From Fibrobacter sp. (lineage in GTDB: Bacteria; Fibrobacterota; Fibrobacteria; Fibrobacterales; Fibrobacteraceae): a DNA stretch of 64,000 nucleotides. Location: contig JAKSID010000011.1 in NCBI GenBank assembly GCA_024399035.1, positions 16,858-80,857 on the forward strand. The letters are read 5' to 3'. Below are positions 45,210 to 54,516 of this stretch, in pieces; position 1 is the stretch's first letter, and each line of letters begins with the position of its first letter. Both the position numbers and the translations under genes were made by a program. The notes beneath the pieces are model-generated. The model was not told where the DNA came from and made no database searches. It was given only the letters and a program-made list of their open reading frames with translations.

Positions 45210-46064
45210 TTAATTCAATTCGATGTTGTCGATCAAACGGGTCTTGCCGAAGAATGCGGCAACCAGAATCACGGCCTTGTCATCGGCAGCAAGCATTCCT
45301 GCAGTGAACTTTTGCAAGGTCTTCTGACTTACGACTTCTACGAACTGCACCTGGCCGCGGTTTGCCAAGATAGACTTTACCACTGCGTCGCGGATTTTAA
45401 CCACGCTACGCTCGCCAGCATCGTAGGCTTCCTTAGCCTGCTTAAGGCCAAGGCTAATGCCCCGGGAACGAGCCTTTTCTTCGTCGGTCAGATATTCGTT
45501 ACGGCTAGAAAGAGCAAGTCCGGATTCTTCACGAACAATCTTGACGCGATGAATCTGGATATCAAAGCAAAGGTCCTTCACCATACGTTCGATAAGGAAC
45601 ACCTGCTGGTAATCCTTTTCGCCGAAGTAGGCGTGATCGGCACCAGAAATCAAGAACAGTTTAGAAACAACAGTCAGAACACCGCGGAAATGGCCCGGGC
45701 GGTAAGCACCGCAGTACAGGCTTTCCAGGGCTTCGTCGCGCACCATTGTCAAAGGGTCTCCATCAGGATACATTTCTTCGACAGACGGTGCAAATACAAA
45801 GTCGGCGCCAATGGATTCAGCCAGTTTGGCATCGGCCTCGAGACGCTTGGGATACTTATCCAAGTCTTCGTTCTTGCCAAACTGAATGGGATTCAAGAAT
45901 ACGCTAACAACAGTGACATCACATTCATCCACAGAAGCCTTGATCAAAGCGCCATGACCAGCATGGAGAGCGCCCATGGTCGGAACGAGACCGATAGACT
46001 TACCCTGCTTGGCAAGCGGCTTCAAAGCCTGACGGAGAGAATCGATTGTCTTAATGATTTGCAT
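45210..46064 (-). CDS. panC: Pantothenate synthetase
   Basis: PanC joins pantoate and beta-alanine using ATP. The 284-residue protein has LVPTMGALHAGHGALI near 26-41 (HIGH-like motif), FLNPIQFGKNEDLDKYP, and YFGEKDYQQVFLIERMV near 149-165, then SSRNEYL. It overlaps the kinase stop by 1 nt, so it is translationally coupled. panB and panD are not in the window. Confidence 0.97.
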   Translation of the reverse strand: MQIIKTIDSLRQALKPLAKQGKSIGLVPTMGALHAGHGALIKASVDECDVTVVSVFLNPIQFGKNEDLDKYPKRLEADAKLAESIGADFVFAPSVEEMYPDGDPLTMVRDEALESLYCGAYRPGHFRGVLTVVSKLFLISGADHAYFGEKDYQQVFLIERMVKDLCFDIQIHRVKIVREESGLALSSRNEYLTDEEKARSRGISLGLKQAKEAYDAGERSVVKIRDAVVKSILANRGQVQFVEVVSQKTLQKFTAGMLAADDKAVILVAAFFGKTRLIDNIELN

Positions 46065-46714
46065 TATTTACCTTCTGGAACAAAATAAGTCGTTTGCGTC
46101 GGGCAGGCTGCAATAGCATCCAACACGAGCTTCAGATGATCTTCGTTGTGGACAAAGTCGATATTGTCGGTATTGATAACCAGCACCGGGCAATAGGGAT
46201 AATTCCAGAAATGATGATCATATCTGTCCATCAAGGCCTGCAAGTAGGAGCCCTCGATGGATTTTTCCATGGAACGACCACGACCATGGATACGGTTTAA
46301 AAGGGTCGGTACGCTGGCCTGCAAGTACACGACCAAGTCAGGATGAGGAATATCCTTGTTAAGCGTTGTTGCCACCTGTTCGTACATGGCGTATTCGCTT
46401 TCCTGTAAATTCTGGGCAGCAAAGATCTGGTCTTTGTCGTAGGTATAGTCACTGACAAGCAGGTCGTGGAACAGGTCGCTCTGGAGGGCGGAGTTCTGCA
46501 GCTGCTTGTGGCGATCCAGCAAGAAGAACAGCTGGGTCTGGAAGGCGTAGGCTTCCTTGTTCTGATAGAACTTTTCCAAGAAGGGATTCTCGGCAAAGTT
46601 TTCTTCGATGAACATGGCTTTCCATCGCTCAGAGATAATCTTAGCGAGGGTTGTCTTGCCAACACCGATAACACCTTCAATGGCTAAAAAATGAACGCCT
46701 TTTTCAGTCAACAT
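46064..46714 (-). CDS. Deoxynucleoside kinase family protein
   Basis: The 216-residue P-loop kinase has Walker A IEGVIGVGKTTLAK at about 13-26, ENFAENPFLEKFY (base-contacting Glu region), LFFLLDRHKQL, and a LID-like RIHGRGRSMEKSIEGSYLQ segment. This matches the deoxyadenosine/deoxyguanosine kinase family, which salvages deoxynucleosides. It sits between folK and panC with 1-nt overlaps or gaps of 1-2 nt. The same grouping occurs in other phyla as I recall, perhaps for dosage rather than pathway reasons. Confidence 0.9.
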   Translation of the reverse strand: MLTEKGVHFLAIEGVIGVGKTTLAKIISERWKAMFIEENFAENPFLEKFYQNKEAYAFQTQLFFLLDRHKQLQNSALQSDLFHDLLVSDYTYDKDQIFAAQNLQESEYAMYEQVATTLNKDIPHPDLVVYLQASVPTLLNRIHGRGRSMEKSIEGSYLQALMDRYDHHFWNYPYCPVLVINTDNIDFVHNEDHLKLVLDAIAACPTQTTYFVPEGK

Positions 46715-46715
46715 A

Positions 46716-47225
46716 TTAAGGTTCCTCCGAGGTTACGACGCGGAACGGAATCTTCGCCTCCTTGGCGAGGAGATTTGCCAACATATCCTTGACCTGAAGC
46801 CCCATCTGAGGATCAACCCACTCGGGCGCCACATCGTTCAGGGGAACAAGGACAAATTGACGATTAACAATCTGCGGATGCGGAAGATTAGGCGTGCCCG
46901 TACGCATTTCCTTGCCGAAATACAGCAAGTCCAGATCGATTTCCCTGGAATTCCAATGTCCACGAGGCTTACGGCCCAACACCAGCTCAGCACCCTTCAA
47001 ATAGTTCAGCAAACGTGTAGGTGAACCAGAATACCAGAAAGTCACTACCTGGTTCAAATAAGGGCCCTGGCCTTCCGGACCAACCGGAGGGGTCTCGTAA
47101 ATAGGGCTTTCTTTCCAGCCGCCAGCAGAAACCTTGCGAAGCATCTCGCGACCTTCGTTCAAGTGCTTGGAGCGGTCCGGGATGTTCGACCCCAGGGCTA
47201 TAAAAACACGTTCTAATGAATCCAC
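46716..47225 (-). CDS. folK: 2-amino-4-hydroxy-6-hydroxymethyldihydropteridine pyrophosphokinase
   Basis: FolK transfers pyrophosphate from ATP to the pterin in folate synthesis. The 169-residue protein has VFIALGSNIPDRSKHLNEG at about 7-25, and the double motif HWNSREIDLDLLYFG with the magnesium-binding Asp pair, then LPHPQIVNRQFVLVPL. The start GTG 47225 matches the family's beginning; a longer frame upstream (to 47315) is unlike the family. It is the first gene of folK-dNK-panC. Confidence 0.95.
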   Translation of the reverse strand: MDSLERVFIALGSNIPDRSKHLNEGREMLRKVSAGGWKESPIYETPPVGPEGQGPYLNQVVTFWYSGSPTRLLNYLKGAELVLGRKPRGHWNSREIDLDLLYFGKEMRTGTPNLPHPQIVNRQFVLVPLNDVAPEWVDPQMGLQVKDMLANLLAKEAKIPFRVVTSEEP

Positions 47226-47432
47226 GCCAACAATATAGATATTCGTTTTGTAACTTTTTTCAAAAAAAAGCCTTTTTTCTATGACAAGGGCCTCATTTTT
47301 AGTTATCTTATGCACACCTCGATGAGGTATTAACTATTTCCCTTTACATTATCAGGCTTATTCCCATTGTTTTTTGGGACACCTGTTTATTATATCAATT
47401 TTATTCTATCTCACATAACATAGGATTCCAAC
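47226..47432 (+). promoter_or_regulatory. Divergent leader region of folK and rho
   Basis: This is a 207-bp AT-rich gap. It contains CACCTCGATGAGGT (47316-47329), a small inverted repeat, and pyrimidine-rich C-containing stretches before rho that could serve Rho autoregulation, as known for rho leaders elsewhere. I can identify no confident promoter boxes. Confidence 0.3.
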
Positions 47433-49472
47433 GTGGCTCCCACTAAAAAGAATATTCCTTTAGCAGATCAGCAAGAAACTGGTATTGAAGTTCCACCCGA
47501 TGTCGCCAACAGCGTAGAAGTGCAAGAAACGAAACCGGCAAAGCGCCCGGGACGTGCACCCAAGGCAAAGGCCGAAAAGAACGAAGATGCCAAAAAGCCT
47601 GTCGAAGAAAAGAAAATTGATGATGTAAAAAAGAATGACGAAGTAAAAAAGCACGACGACAAAAAGAAAAAGAAAATTGAAAAGCATCATAACGAAGTCG
47701 CTGCTGAATCAAATGGCGAAGCTATCATCGAAGCTGCGACAAATGTAGAAGCCGTAGTAATCGCCGAAGCAGCTGCGAGCGCTAGCGCCGAAGCAAATAC
47801 AAACGTCGAAACAAATACCAACGCCGATGCCGCAGCAAATAATGGCGAAGCCGCAGCAAATAACGGCGAAGCTAACAATGGCGAAGCAAATAACGGAGAA
47901 TCCGCCGAGGGCGATGCGAACCAGCAGCGCAACCAGCAGAACGGCCGTTACAACAAGTTTGACAAGCGAAACAAGTTCAATAAGTACGACAAGAACAATC
48001 GCAACAACAACAATAACAACAATCGTCAGCAGCAAGAAGAAGATGATGCAACTCCGCTGCCGGAACCGGATTCCGAAGCCTGGTGCAAGGCACGCGATTG
48101 CTGGGCTAAGTACCGCAAGATGACCATGAGCGACTTGCAGGAACTGGCCAGCCAAAAGGAAAACGTAGACTTCCGCCGCTACCGCAAGCAGTCCCTGGGC
48201 CTTTTGCTCCAGAGCCTGGAAAACGAAAACAACATCGTTTACGCCGAAGGCCTTTTGGAAGTCACCCCCCAGGGTCACGGCTTCCTTCGCAATACTGAAT
48301 TCAACTACCAGCAGGGCCCCGACGACGTTTACGTGAGCCAGAACCTGATCCGCCGTTTTGGCCTTAAGGTTGGCGACACTGTTGCAGGTCTTGCTCGCCC
48401 GCCCCGCGATGGCGATAAGTTCTACGCCCTGCGTCGTGTAGACAAAGTAAATTTTGACGATCCCGAAAAGATCAAGCGCCGTGTGGCATTCGAATACTTG
48501 ACACCGATCCACCCCAACGAAAAGATTCGCTTGGAACATGATTCGGAAGAAATGACCACCCGCGTTATGGATTTGTTCAGCCCCATCGGTAAGGGCCAGC
48601 GTTCCATTATCCTGGCTCCTCCCCGTACCGGTAAGACCATTCTCTTGCAGAACATGACCCGCGCAATCGCAGTGAACCATCCTGAAGTAATCATCATGGT
48701 GCTCCTCATTGACGAACGTCCAGAAGAAGTGACTGAAATGCGCGAAATCGTGGGCAAGCTTGTTGAAAAGAATCCGGCTTTGAAGGCTGAAGTTGTGGCT
48801 TCTACTTTCGATGAACCTCCTGATCATCACGCCCGCGTGGCCACCATGGTTCTTGAAAAGGCAAAGCGCCTTGTTGAACAGCAGCGCGATGTAGTTGTGC
48901 TTCTGGACTCCATCACCCGTTTCGCACGCGCCAACAACGTTGTGATTCCTCACTCCGGCAAGATTCTTTCTGGTGGTGTGGACGCCATGGCCATGCAGTT
49001 CCCCAAGAAGTTCTTCGGCGCAGCCCGTAAGATTGCAGACAAGCTGGGCGACTTCCAGAAGGATTCCAACGGCCAAATTGTTCAGACCATCTTTGGTGAA
49101 CCCGTCCGCGAAATCGTCCAGAAGAACGGATCCCTCACCATTATCGGTACCGCACTGATTGAAACCGGCAGCCGCATGGACGAAGTGATCTTCGAAGAAT
49201 TCAAGGGCACCGGCAACATGGAACTAGTTCTTGACCGCCGTCTGGCAGAAAAGCGTACCTGGCCTGCCATTGACGTATTCAAGTCCGGCACCCGTAAGGA
49301 AGATCGCCTGCTTTCTCTCCGCGAACAGGACATCATCTGGAGTGTTCGTCAGGGTATGCAGAACGATACCGAAAACGGCATCATGGACAAGGTCATCAAG
49401 TGGATGAAGCAGTACAAGACCAACGATGAACTGCTCACCTTCCTGGCCAAGGCCAAGGACAGCGTCCGCTAA
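47433..49472 (+). CDS. rho: Transcription termination factor Rho with long disordered N-terminal extension
   Basis: Rho is the hexameric RNA helicase that ends transcription. The 679-residue protein is about 260 residues longer than the E. coli form. Residues 1-205 are low-complexity: first Lys/Glu/Asp-rich, then [14 protein letters not shown] repeats, then Arg/Asn-rich ([14 protein letters not shown]). The RNA-binding cold-shock-like domain follows ([32 protein letters not shown]). The ATPase has Walker A APPRTGKT near 395-402, [13 protein letters not shown], and [13 protein letters not shown]. The start is GTG 47433, weakly supported by AGGA. A strong intrinsic terminator follows. Confidence 0.96.
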   Translation: MAPTKKNIPLADQQETGIEVPPDVANSVEVQETKPAKRPGRAPKAKAEKNEDAKKPVEEKKIDDVKKNDEVKKHDDKKKKKIEKHHNEVAAESNGEAIIEAATNVEAVVIAEAAASASAEANTNVETNTNADAAANNGEAAANNGEANNGEANNGESAEGDANQQRNQQNGRYNKFDKRNKFNKYDKNNRNNNNNNNRQQQEEDDATPLPEPDSEAWCKARDCWAKYRKMTMSDLQELASQKENVDFRRYRKQSLGLLLQSLENENNIVYAEGLLEVTPQGHGFLRNTEFNYQQGPDDVYVSQNLIRRFGLKVGDTVAGLARPPRDGDKFYALRRVDKVNFDDPEKIKRRVAFEYLTPIHPNEKIRLEHDSEEMTTRVMDLFSPIGKGQRSIILAPPRTGKTILLQNMTRAIAVNHPEVIIMVLLIDERPEEVTEMREIVGKLVEKNPALKAEVVASTFDEPPDHHARVATMVLEKAKRLVEQQRDVVVLLDSITRFARANNVVIPHSGKILSGGVDAMAMQFPKKFFGAARKIADKLGDFQKDSNGQIVQTIFGEPVREIVQKNGSLTIIGTALIETGSRMDEVIFEEFKGTGNMELVLDRRLAEKRTWPAIDVFKSGTRKEDRLLSLREQDIIWSVRQGMQNDTENGIMDKVIKWMKQYKTNDELLTFLAKAKDSVR

Positions 49473-49495
49473 TAAAGCCGATTGATTATCAAATG

Positions 49496-49531
49496 AGAAT
49501 GAATGGTGCTACGCCATTCATTCTTTTTTTT
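49496..49531 (+). terminator. Terminator of rho
   Basis: GAATGAATGG / CCATTCATTC encloses TGCTACG and is followed by T8. It starts about 25 nt after the rho stop. Confidence 0.93.
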
Positions 49532-49565
49532 ATTTTTTTGACGTTCATTAATCAAAGGCTTTAAA

Positions 49566-50372
49566 ATGTCTGAAAAAATTTTCTTCGCTGGCACCGGCAA
49601 CATGGGCGGTGCAATTCTCCGCGGCCTTCTTCAGGCCGGCAATGATCCCAAGTCCATTTTCTTCTTCGACCCCAGCGATAAGGCTGCCGCCGAAGTAACC
49701 GCCCTCGGTTGCGTCCGCGTGAAGAACTTCGCCGAAGGCGTCAAGAAGGCAGACGTTACTTTCCTTTGCGTTAAGCCCCAGATCTTTAAGCTGGTCGCTA
49801 CCGAATGGAAGAATGCTGTTAAGGCAATCAAGACTACCAAGACTTTCATCAGCATTATGGCTGGCGTAACCCGCAAGGCTCTTACCGACGTTTTGGGCAC
49901 CAAGAACCAGGTTCTCCGCGTGATGCCCAACCTCCCCCTCACTGTGGGCAAGGGTTCCGTAGGTCTCGCAACTGACGGCGTAACCGAAGAAACTTTGGCA
50001 ACTGCAGAAAAGATCTTTGGCAACATCGGCGTTACCTGCCGCGTTGCAGAAAGCCTGATGGACGCTGTGACCGGTCTTTCCGGCAGCGCTCCGGCTTACG
50101 TATTTGAATTCATCGAAGCTCTTACCCGCGGTGGCGTTAAGGCAGGCCTTACCCGCGATGTAGCGTTGAAGCTTGCCCTGGGCACCATCGAAGGTAGCGT
50201 GGAACTGGTGAAGCAGTCCGGCAAGAGCCCCAGCGACTTGTGCGCTATGGTTTGCTCTCCCGCAGGCACCACCATCGCTGGCATCGACTCATTGGAAGCA
50301 GGCGCATTCCGCAGCACCGTCATCAAGGCAGTTGTTGCTGGCACCGAACGTTCCAAGGAACTGGGCAAATAG
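49566..50372 (+). CDS. proC: Pyrroline-5-carboxylate reductase
   Basis: This enzyme makes the last step of proline synthesis with NAD(P)H. The 268-residue protein has an N-terminal Rossmann motif FAGTGNMGGAILRGLL at about 7-22 and CVKPQ near 65-69. The C-terminal signature reads SGSAPAYVFEFIEALTRGGVK, and SPAGTTIAGIDSLE matches the catalytic-pocket motif. It lies 93 nt after rho, which has its own terminator. Confidence 0.97.
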   Translation: MSEKIFFAGTGNMGGAILRGLLQAGNDPKSIFFFDPSDKAAAEVTALGCVRVKNFAEGVKKADVTFLCVKPQIFKLVATEWKNAVKAIKTTKTFISIMAGVTRKALTDVLGTKNQVLRVMPNLPLTVGKGSVGLATDGVTEETLATAEKIFGNIGVTCRVAESLMDAVTGLSGSAPAYVFEFIEALTRGGVKAGLTRDVALKLALGTIEGSVELVKQSGKSPSDLCAMVCSPAGTTIAGIDSLEAGAFRSTVIKAVVAGTERSKELGK

Positions 50373-50508
50373 GCAAGCCTATTTTCCAATTACGAATTAT
50401 GATTTATGAATTATTAGATTTTAATTAGGCAGCGAAGCTGCGATTATTCATCTCGTAACTCATAATTCGTAATTCATAATTAATACTTCGCACCTCATAA
50501 TTAGTATC
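50373..50508. repeat. Inverted AATTACGAATTATGA / TCATAATTCGTAATT block
   Basis: CAATTACGAATTATGATTTA (50388-50407) and its inverse CTCATAATTCGTAATTCATA (50458-50477) flank a short core with the palindrome AGCGAAGCT (50432-50440). The same words appear at 12864-13007. The block directly precedes the GTG start of the next gene, so the promoter of that gene must lie within or beside the repeats. Confidence 0.75.
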
Positions 50509-51846
50509 GTGTTTATCGACTTTTTCACAAAGGAAACATCCACGTCTTCGTTCATTCAAGACGTGCTTTCCTCTGTGAATTACGATGTCACCGTTTACGA
50601 CTCTATTGAGAATAGCCTTTACACAGCAAAGGCCCCCTTCTCCCCCATTATCATTTGGGATCTGGATTCCTTTTCCGAAGAAAATGACAAGGCTTTGCAA
50701 GCCCTTCGCGAAAGCAGCCCAGACTCTATGATTTTCGCCTACGCCGAAGACACCAATAACTACGGCTACCTTTGCAATAAGTTCGCAGATGTTAGCATGA
50801 ACGCAGCCTCGGTGCGCGTCCACCTGATGAGCAAGATTGCAAAGCTCCGTCAGTTTATTGAGGCACGCAAAACCTTCCGCGAAAGAATGTCCCTGCTGGT
50901 AGGCAAAAGCCCCGCCATGGAACAGTTGCGCAAGTCCGTTTTAAAAGCCATGGTGAATTCCGGCCCAGTGCTTATCCAGGGCGAAACCGGCGTGGGCAAG
51001 GAACTGATTGCAAGAGCTGTTTCCTGCATTTACGACAAGTTCATTACGGTGAACTGCAGCGCCATTCCCGACAATCTTTTTGAAAGCGAACTTTTCGGGC
51101 ATACCCGAGGCGCATTCACTGGAGCCCAGGCGGAGCGCATTGGTCTTTTTGAAGCGGCCGACGGAGGCGCCATCTTTTTGGATGAAATCGGCGATATGCC
51201 CTTGCACGCCCAAGTAAAATTGCTGCGCGTTTTGCAGAGCAAGGAAATTAGACCCATTGGCGCCAACCAGTCGAAGCATATTGACGTTCGTATCGTAGCA
51301 GCAACAAACCGCGATCTGAAAAAAGCAGTCCAAGAAAAGAAGTTCCGCGAAGATTTGTTCTATCGACTGAACGTTATCCCCCTAAAGATTTCGCCCCTAC
51401 GCGAACGCAAGGAAGACATCGAGGATTTGGCCAACTACTTTATTAAGCAGTACCAGAGCGAAGAAGATTCCTACACCCTTTCGCCCAAGGCCCTTGAACG
51501 CTTGCAAAACCACAACTGGCCGGGCAACATCCGTGAGCTTGAAAACGTTGTGCAGCGAGCCTTGTGCTTTACCAACAGCGGCGAATTGCAGCCCGAAGAT
51601 TTCCAGATTGAAAACGAAAGAACATCCGAAATGGCAGAGGTCGCTGCGGTCTCCAGCAATTTCGGTGAGCTCGGCAACTACGATCAGTTCCGCGAATGGC
51701 AACTGGAGCAAGAAAAGCAATTCCTGTTAGAAAAGATCCGCGAGAATGGCGGATCCGTCAGCGTTACTGCCGAAAAACTGGGAATGCTCAGAACCGCCCT
51801 TTACAACCGTTTGAATCGTCTGGGAGTTTCTGTCAAGAACCTTTAA
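50509..51846 (+). CDS. Sigma-54-dependent transcriptional activator
   Basis: The 445-residue protein has a receiver-like N-terminal domain (1-115), a sigma-54-contacting AAA+ domain (about 130-370) and a Fis-type helix-turn-helix (about 405-443, NGGSVSVTAEKLGMLRTALY). The AAA+ part has Walker A GETGVGKE near 160-167, the sigma-54-binding GAFTGA loop and GGAIFLDEIGD. The receiver has one candidate phospho-acceptor Asp in IIIWDLDSF, but the N-terminal DD pocket is not obvious and no kinase is adjacent, so activation is unclear. The start is GTG 50509 without a Shine-Dalgarno site. Its stop overlaps that of the convergent TraB/GumN gene. Confidence 0.9.
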   Translation: MFIDFFTKETSTSSFIQDVLSSVNYDVTVYDSIENSLYTAKAPFSPIIIWDLDSFSEENDKALQALRESSPDSMIFAYAEDTNNYGYLCNKFADVSMNAASVRVHLMSKIAKLRQFIEARKTFRERMSLLVGKSPAMEQLRKSVLKAMVNSGPVLIQGETGVGKELIARAVSCIYDKFITVNCSAIPDNLFESELFGHTRGAFTGAQAERIGLFEAADGGAIFLDEIGDMPLHAQVKLLRVLQSKEIRPIGANQSKHIDVRIVAATNRDLKKAVQEKKFREDLFYRLNVIPLKISPLRERKEDIEDLANYFIKQYQSEEDSYTLSPKALERLQNHNWPGNIRELENVVQRALCFTNSGELQPEDFQIENERTSEMAEVAAVSSNFGELGNYDQFREWQLEQEKQFLLEKIRENGGSVSVTAEKLGMLRTALYNRLNRLGVSVKNL

Positions 51847-52832
51847 AAGCGTTCTATCCTAAAGCCTTTTCTTTGCAAAAGGCTAATGACGTTATCTTCA
51901 TCCAACATCAAGTGAGCTACGCCAACCACAACAAATACGTTGCGGTCATCCTTCAAATAACTTTCGATAGATTCTGCCATCTTGCCGTTTCGACTGGTGT
52001 AGATTTGTTCTTCAAACTTTTGTTCGAAAGCCTTGTCCTGTTCGGTGGTTGCCGTATCCGCATTCAACACCTGACGCAACAAGACTTCGTCACCGGTTTT
52101 CCATGCACGAACCAAACGCGTCACCATGGAATCCAGCTCTCCGATTTCACGAAGAGTATTTCTTAAATAGAAGGCGCCTGCAGAATCAGACTCATCGTTG
52201 CTGGACATGGCATCAATCTGTTCCTCGGCGGTTTCCATACCCACAATTGTCTTGTCTTCTGCAGCAGCCCTATCCAAAAGCACTGCGTCAATTCCCATAG
52301 AGCCATCCAAGCCAATGCGTTCCATAGCGAGGCCACTCAACGTGGTAGAGACAAACCATGGGCGAAGTCGTTTGAACATGGCAATAGGATAATTCCAGGC
52401 AGCGCATAGGCTATCCAGGGAATTCCACACTGCAGGCGGCACCACTTGATTCAAGGACGTTCCCGCAGGGAGCAAGCCTTTTTGCAAAGACTGTTGAACA
52501 ACTTCCTGACTAACGGATTCTTCGCGAATGTTCATTTCTACAGCCAGTTCCTGTGCGCCGTCAAAAGCATTCTCGATTACAGAATCCATGGGATAGAAAG
52601 ATTCATCGGCAAAGTGGATACTGCCCAGCACCCACACACTAGAATTTTCGTCGGAGACTTTCCAGAAGAAATGTTTGCTTTCGGCAGTTTCTATAACGTC
52701 ACTTGCAATAGCATCCGTTGATATATCTGCTTTGGATTTTTCAGCAACGACCTCAGCATTCTTACTGCCGGCGCAACCAAAAACAAAAAGCGAGCTAATT
52801 ACAAACAAACTTGCAAACTTTACTTTGTCCAT
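51843..52832 (-). CDS. TraB/GumN family lipoprotein
   Basis: The 329-residue protein has a lipoprotein signal (FGCAG, Cys20) and the TraB/GumN domain. VWVLGSIHFADESFYPMDSV near 65-84 carries the first His motif, AVEMNI the Glu, and VVVGVAHLMLDEDNV near the C-terminus the GxxHL motif. The family is related to Tiki and ChaN-like metal or heme proteins; the activity here is unknown. ATG 52832 overlaps the last 13 nt of the ABC ATPase gene, so its product is made in step with the importer. Confidence 0.88.
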   Translation of the reverse strand: MDKVKFASLFVISSLFVFGCAGSKNAEVVAEKSKADISTDAIASDVIETAESKHFFWKVSDENSSVWVLGSIHFADESFYPMDSVIENAFDGAQELAVEMNIREESVSQEVVQQSLQKGLLPAGTSLNQVVPPAVWNSLDSLCAAWNYPIAMFKRLRPWFVSTTLSGLAMERIGLDGSMGIDAVLLDRAAAEDKTIVGMETAEEQIDAMSSNDESDSAGAFYLRNTLREIGELDSMVTRLVRAWKTGDEVLLRQVLNADTATTEQDKAFEQKFEEQIYTSRNGKMAESIESYLKDDRNVFVVVGVAHLMLDEDNVISLLQRKGFRIERF

Positions 52833-53530
52833 TCCAGCCAACCCATTTGTTCCGCATCGGTCCAAGTTCCGCATTGCACATTCTTTTCTTCCACCACCAT
52901 CACACGGTCACAATACTTTGATGCGTATTCCATGGAATGAGTCGAAACAATAATGCCCATATGGCGTTCTGCGGCCAGTTGACGCAAGGTCTTGAACAGC
53001 TGATGGCTCCAGGGAATATCCAGGAATGCATTGGGTTCGTCCAGCAGCAAGACCTTTACTTGCTGGGCCACAGCCTGGGCCAAGTAGACTCGGCTACGTT
53101 CACCATCGCTCAGTTCGCACACGTTGCGTTCTGCAAAATTTTCCAACTGCAAAAGTGCCAAGGCATCTTCCACGATCTTAAGGTCTTCCTTACTGCGGCC
53201 ATCAAAGAAATTACTGTAAGGCATGCGACCAAGGCCCACAAATTCTGCCACCGTCATACGTTCGGGAGCAGCCTTGCTAATAGAGATGTAGGCGACATTC
53301 TTGGCAAGTTCAACAGCGGACAAAGATTTCAAAGAGCGTCCATTGATTTCAACGGATCCACCTAAGGCAGAAATTTTTCCGCACAATGTCTTGAGCAAAG
53401 TACTTTTACCGGAGCCGTTGCGGCCCATCAAGGCAACAACTTCCCCAGCCTGCAATTCAAAATCCACGGGAGAAGTAAAGCCCTTGCCGTGACCGAATTC
53501 CAATTCCTCGCATTTCAAAAGCGATTCCAT
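52820..53530 (-). CDS. ABC transporter ATP-binding protein (FecE/BtuD type)
   Basis: The 236-residue ATPase has Walker A VALMGRNGSGKSTLLKTL near 32-49, the signature LSDGERSRVYLAQAVAQ and Walker B VLLLDEPNAFLD, followed by the switch His in IIVSTHSMEY. It powers the FecCD permease encoded upstream, with which it overlaps by 1 nt (TAATG). The likely cargo is iron-siderophore, heme or cobalamin. A longer frame upstream of ATG 53530 is not family-like. Confidence 0.93.
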   Translation of the reverse strand: MESLLKCEELEFGHGKGFTSPVDFELQAGEVVALMGRNGSGKSTLLKTLCGKISALGGSVEINGRSLKSLSAVELAKNVAYISISKAAPERMTVAEFVGLGRMPYSNFFDGRSKEDLKIVEDALALLQLENFAERNVCELSDGERSRVYLAQAVAQQVKVLLLDEPNAFLDIPWSHQLFKTLRQLAAERHMGIIVSTHSMEYASKYCDRVMVVEEKNVQCGTWTDAEQMGWLEWTK

Positions 53531-54504
53531 TAGATGCCCCTCCTTCCGCGAATAACAACCCACAGGATTACAGGCACACCCACCAAGCTCAGCACCGCAT
53601 TCAAGGGAACCGTACCGAACAAGGATGCGGCAAGGCAAAGGACCATTCCGCACAAACTAGCGCCCGGCAAAAGAACGCGATGATTGGACGTCTTGAAAAG
53701 TTTGTAAGCCAAGTGAGGGACTGCAATGCCAACGAAGGCCACGGGGCCGCAGTAGGCCGTACTTGCAGCCGCAAGAATGGATGCGCCCAGCAGCACCAGA
53801 GCCCGGCCCCGCTTTACATTCAATCCAACGCCTCGGGCAAACTCATCACCCAGGCGCGCCGCATTCAGGTACTTGACGCTCAACGCAATCAGAATAAGCC
53901 CCACAGCCACAGCCATTGCAAACAAAAGAACGCCATCAAAAGTCAGGCGACCAAAACTGCCCATGCCCCAGGATACGTACACGCGTAAGGACTCCGCATC
54001 GCTGTTAGCGATCAGCAGGCTGACCAACGCATCAATAAAATAGCCCATGAGCAAGCCCACAATCAAAAGCACCGAGGACCGTTCAAATCGGGAAGAAACC
54101 CACATGACCACCGCGGTCACCACCAAGGCGCCAACAGAGGCTGCACCCAGCACGCCAAGGTGACCAAAGCTAAAACCAGCAAGCAAGGAAAGGGCCACGC
54201 CAAAGCTAGCGCCGCTGCTGATGCCCAGCACAAAGGGACCGGCCAATGGGTTTTTGAACAAAGTCTGGAGAGACAGACCCGACACCGCCAGTGCGACGCC
54301 AGAAAGTACAGCGGCGATCATCCTGGGGAATCGGATTTCCCAGAAAATCTGTTGCTGCATATTGTCGTAGGGAACATGCCTCCACCCCAGGTCCGACCAG
54401 CGAACATCCACCGAACCGGCACTCAAGGTAAGGTATACAAACAAAAAGCCGAGCAAAGTCAGCGCAATAAAGCAGACAGTTGCTCGACGATTGGCAAACA
54501 CCAT
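53530..54504 (-). CDS. FecCD-family ABC permease
   Basis: The 324-residue integral membrane protein has about nine to ten helices. Family blocks are clear: IRFPRMIAAVLSGVALAVSGLSLQTLFKNPLAGPFVLGISSGASFG near 57-102 and GPVAFVGIAVPHLAYKL near 245-261, the ATPase-contact region. It should import iron-siderophore, heme or B12. No periplasmic binding protein is encoded next to it; the exported protein upstream is too unlike one. Confidence 0.94.
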   Translation of the reverse strand: MVFANRRATVCFIALTLLGFLFVYLTLSAGSVDVRWSDLGWRHVPYDNMQQQIFWEIRFPRMIAAVLSGVALAVSGLSLQTLFKNPLAGPFVLGISSGASFGVALSLLAGFSFGHLGVLGAASVGALVVTAVVMWVSSRFERSSVLLIVGLLMGYFIDALVSLLIANSDAESLRVYVSWGMGSFGRLTFDGVLLFAMAVAVGLILIALSVKYLNAARLGDEFARGVGLNVKRGRALVLLGASILAAASTAYCGPVAFVGIAVPHLAYKLFKTSNHRVLLPGASLCGMVLCLAASLFGTVPLNAVLSLVGVPVILWVVIRGRRGI

Positions 54505-54516
54505 AACAGGTATGGC

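Noticed and set aside
50509..51846. Two-component pair around the sigma-54 activator
   Set aside because: No histidine kinase gene is adjacent, and the receiver-like domain lacks a clear acidic pocket, so a partner is not claimed.
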